Of a stretch of DNA of 64,000 bases, positions 61,992 through 64,000 are shown piece by piece. This DNA comes from Aurantibrevibacter litoralis (lineage in GTDB: Bacteria > Bacteroidota > Bacteroidia > Flavobacteriales > Flavobacteriaceae), in NCBI RefSeq assembly GCF_034651555.1, contig NZ_JAYEEQ010000004.1, positions 62,001-126,000 of the forward strand. The letters run 5' to 3'. The position numbers were made by a program, and so were the translations under genes. A model generated the notes under the pieces. It was not told where the DNA came from and ran no database searches. It worked only from the letters and a program-made list of their open reading frames with translations. Position 1 is the stretch's first letter. Each line of letters starts with the position of its first letter.

Positions 61992-62516
61992 ATGGTAGAT
62001 ACATTATTTTTAGCATTGCGCAACTACGAGAATGAAGGAATCGATTCTATGGATTGGGCAGAATGGGCCGGAACGGATATTGAGGAAAAAATTGTTTCTT
62101 GTTTAACTTTAGAGCATTGGATTGAAATTAAGGGTCGCATTTCCGGACAATCAGATCATTTTAAATCCCTTTTAATTTCGGTGATCGCTTTAAATGATGT
62201 TGCGCTCGCTCCTGTGCAACTTTCGATATTACGAAATTTTGTGCTTCACGAGAATACGGACGTTGCTTTCGAAGCTTTACGAAAAATAACCTTTGGATTT
62301 GTCACTTCGGGAAGAGACTACGAGACCGAAGCCCTCTTTCATAAGAAGGCTCTTAAAGGTGTTTTTTCGAGTTTGGAAAGACATCAATTCGCGCAGACCT
62401 ATTTTGATGAGGATTTTAAAGAGAAAGCCAAAGAAATCGCAACGGACTGTGCTGATTTTTACAAGGACGAAATCCGTACCTTTTTAAGTATAATTTCCGA
62501 GAAGGATAGTTTCTAA
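61992..62516 (+). CDS. Helical protein of unknown function next to the PIN pair
   Basis: 174 residues, mostly helical, acidic, with no signal peptide, membrane helix or metal motif. Pieces like VSCLTLEHWIEIKGRI and SILRNFVLHENTDVAFEALRKI look like HEAT-type helix pairs, but this is weak. Thirty-three bases after the PIN gene, so it could be part of the same transcript. No function is given. Confidence 0.55.
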   Translation: MVDTLFLALRNYENEGIDSMDWAEWAGTDIEEKIVSCLTLEHWIEIKGRISGQSDHFKSLLISVIALNDVALAPVQLSILRNFVLHENTDVAFEALRKITFGFVTSGRDYETEALFHKKALKGVFSSLERHQFAQTYFDEDFKEKAKEIATDCADFYKDEIRTFLSIISEKDSF

Positions 62517-62694
62517 ATTCAACTTTTTCTTATAAACATATAAAGAAGCAAGTACAAATACCTAATTCTTCACCTTAAAAAACACAAAAGAATTATTCTA
62601 GTTCTAAAGCAGCACAATATTAGCATAAGCATGACAAATATCATTTGATTTTGACCCTATAGTATTTATCTTCAAGGGATTAATACGTACTGCC

Positions 62695-63417
62695 ATGCAA
62701 CTCAAGAAGCACCCAAAGGCCGATTTAAACCGCTATCGAGGTTTATTCTTCGCTATAGGACTTGTTGTTTCGCTTTTTATAACTTGGCGGGCTTTAGAAT
62801 ACAAATCCTACCCTTCCCCAATTTCGGTTGTCCCGCAGATAGCACCCATAGATGAACTCACGGAAGAGGTTTCCCCTTCAGATGTTAGCATCGTAACACC
62901 ACCACCGGATGTGCCTCTTACTCCAGAAATTATAACCGTTGTGGAAGATATAGAAGATGTCGAAGAAACAGTGATTCAGAGTACAGAATCCAATCAGGAA
63001 GCCGTTGTAGATACCCGCGTCATACACGTAGAAGACATTGTTTTGGCAGAGGAGGATGAAGAAGTTTTTGTACCCTTTGCCGTGGTAGAGGAGGCACCTG
63101 TTTTTCCCGGCTGTGAAGCGCTACCTAAAGCCGACAGAAAGACATGTTTTAACGCAAAAATACGAGAACATGTGAAAACGCATTTTAAATATCCGGAAGG
63201 CGCTTTGGAGCTTGGAATACAAGGAAAGGTATATGTACAGTTTAGCATAAACGCACAAGGTTATATACAGCATATAAAGACCCGAGGGCCCGACAAATCT
63301 CTTGAAAACGAAGCCAAACGAATTATTGCCCTGCTCCCACAAATGAAACCCGGGTTACAGCGCGGCAAGGCGGTTAGTGTACCCTATAGTTTGCCCATAA
63401 CTTTTAGAATGATGTAA
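62695..63417 (+). CDS. TonB-family energy transducer-like protein
   Basis: A 240-residue protein: a cytoplasmic stub, one membrane helix (about residues 16-36), a long acidic and proline-containing periplasmic linker (VTPPPDVPLTPEI), and a C-terminal TonB domain (about residues 155-240) with YPEGALELGIQGKVYVQFSINAQG and a closing VPYSLPITFRM. It should couple the proton gradient to an outer-membrane receptor or serve a related role. No ExbB/ExbD genes adjoin. The convergent phosphoesterase begins five bases after its stop. Confidence 0.82.
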   Translation: MQLKKHPKADLNRYRGLFFAIGLVVSLFITWRALEYKSYPSPISVVPQIAPIDELTEEVSPSDVSIVTPPPDVPLTPEIITVVEDIEDVEETVIQSTESNQEAVVDTRVIHVEDIVLAEEDEEVFVPFAVVEEAPVFPGCEALPKADRKTCFNAKIREHVKTHFKYPEGALELGIQGKVYVQFSINAQGYIQHIKTRGPDKSLENEAKRIIALLPQMKPGLQRGKAVSVPYSLPITFRMM

Positions 63418-63421
63418 TGCC

Positions 63422-64000
63422 TTATGATACAGAACTTTTATACTCCTTTAAAGGTCGTGGCCCTTCCAGTAAAATGCGAACTACCTGTAGCGTGCCATCT
63501 TCTTTCGTTGCAATTTGCCATTTTATGAGGGCTATAGTGCCGTCTGCGATCTCAATACCTGTAATACTTCTTGGATGCACACAGCTTCCATCATTAAAAA
63601 AGGGGATTTCTCCCGGAGCAGGAAATCGAGGGCGATGGGTATGACCCACAATAGTGAGCGTTAGCCGGTTTAGCAAAATCCATTTTTTTATACGTTTTTC
63701 AATCCTTATGAGTTCTTTGTAGTTTTTTGCCGGACTAGTAGGATCTGCAATGCCCCAAACCTGAAGGGGTTTCCAAAGAATTCGCACTAAAAATCGCCCC
63801 CATCGCCAAAAGGTATAGTTCCACCAGTCAGCTTGGTGACCGTGCGTTAAAAACAACTCTTGGCCACTCTCTTTGTGTTTAAGTACGATAGCTTCATGAT
63901 ACGTAATATCTTTAAAAAGTTCCTTAACATCATTATCTATCGGTTCAAAATAATGGGATAGGTTCTTTTTTACGTAATCCGGATCTTTGTACACCATGTC
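63422..64000 (-). CDS. Metallophosphoesterase, C-terminal part (truncated by window edge)
   Basis: 192 codons of a calcineurin-like phosphoesterase running off the right edge; the coding start lies outside. The first readable residues, D-M-V-Y-K-D, look like the end of the GNHD motif. Later metal-binding histidines appear in LTHGHQAD and IVGHTHRPRF, followed by NDGSCVHPR. This layout resembles the LpxH/UDP-diacylglucosamine and Ser/Thr phosphatase groups, but the N-terminal DxH motif is not visible. Substrate unknown. Confidence 0.8.
   Translation of the reverse strand, partial: DMVYKDPDYVKKNLSHYFEPIDNDVKELFKDITYHEAIVLKHKESGQELFLTHGHQADWWNYTFWRWGRFLVRILWKPLQVWGIADPTSPAKNYKELIRIEKRIKKWILLNRLTLTIVGHTHRPRFPAPGEIPFFNDGSCVHPRSITGIEIADGTIALIKWQIATKEDGTLQVVRILLEGPRPLKEYKSSVS

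Noticed and set aside
1..64000. CRISPR arrays and rRNA genes
   Set aside because: No regularly spaced repeats and no rRNA-like sequence were seen.

Overview
The window comes from a Bacteroidota chromosome, almost certainly a member of the Flavobacteriaceae. It carries a gldKLMN gliding and type IX secretion cluster, a miaB / sigma-54 activator / lptE / TPR / secG / groESL block of the kind seen in that family, several SusE-free but clearly Bacteroidota-style lipoproteins, and promoters of the TTTG-N20-TAnnTTTG type. Base composition is moderately A/T-rich. Species cannot be named from the sequence.

Layout. Positions 1-3959 hold the cell-elongation operon mreC(end)-mreD-mrdA-rodA. A secreted DNA/RNA nuclease faces it, followed by msrB-msrA and the agmatine-to-putrescine pair aguB-aguA. 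Positions 8204-11643 are an A/T-richer restriction-modification insertion: a cytosine-5 methyltransferase with an integrase-type arm domain at its N-terminus, and a MvaI/BcnI-type endonuclease gene broken by one in-frame TGA. A DASS carboxylate/sulfate transporter follows. The leftward block 13582-20329 holds groEL, groES (with a sigma-54-like promoter), secG, a TPR protein, lptE, a sigma-54 activator and miaB. Positions 20597-29023 are topA, a ureohydrolase-fold protein that has lost its metal ligands, and gldK-L-M-N. Then come an FAD oxidoreductase, a DUF983 membrane protein, an ABC-F ATPase, an LRR protein, an RND efflux operon (adaptor, pump, TolC) and an aldose epimerase.

A decayed island lies between tRNA-Pro(GGG) and tRNA-Asn(GTT) at 41.5-46.3 kb. 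It holds an integrase in two pieces around an intact AAA/DUF4143 ATPase gene, an intact HipB-type regulator, and a hipA split by one in-frame TAA. Thus two toxic effectors (the endonuclease and HipA) have each been silenced by a single transition-type nonsense change at about codon 97, while their partner genes stay open.

From 46.5 to 64 kb the window returns to core-like genes: a small secreted protein, a GlcG/HbpS protein, an ABC exporter, a penicillin-acylase-family lipoprotein, recQ, a secreted protein, then a leftward operon (GntP-family permease, RidA, D-threonine aldolase/D-serine dehydratase-like PLP enzyme, M19 dipeptidase) that reads as D-amino-acid or dipeptide use. After it come a lactonase-type lipoprotein, a HTH-PIN toxin-antitoxin pair with an unknown third gene, a TonB-type protein, and a metallophosphoesterase running off the right edge.
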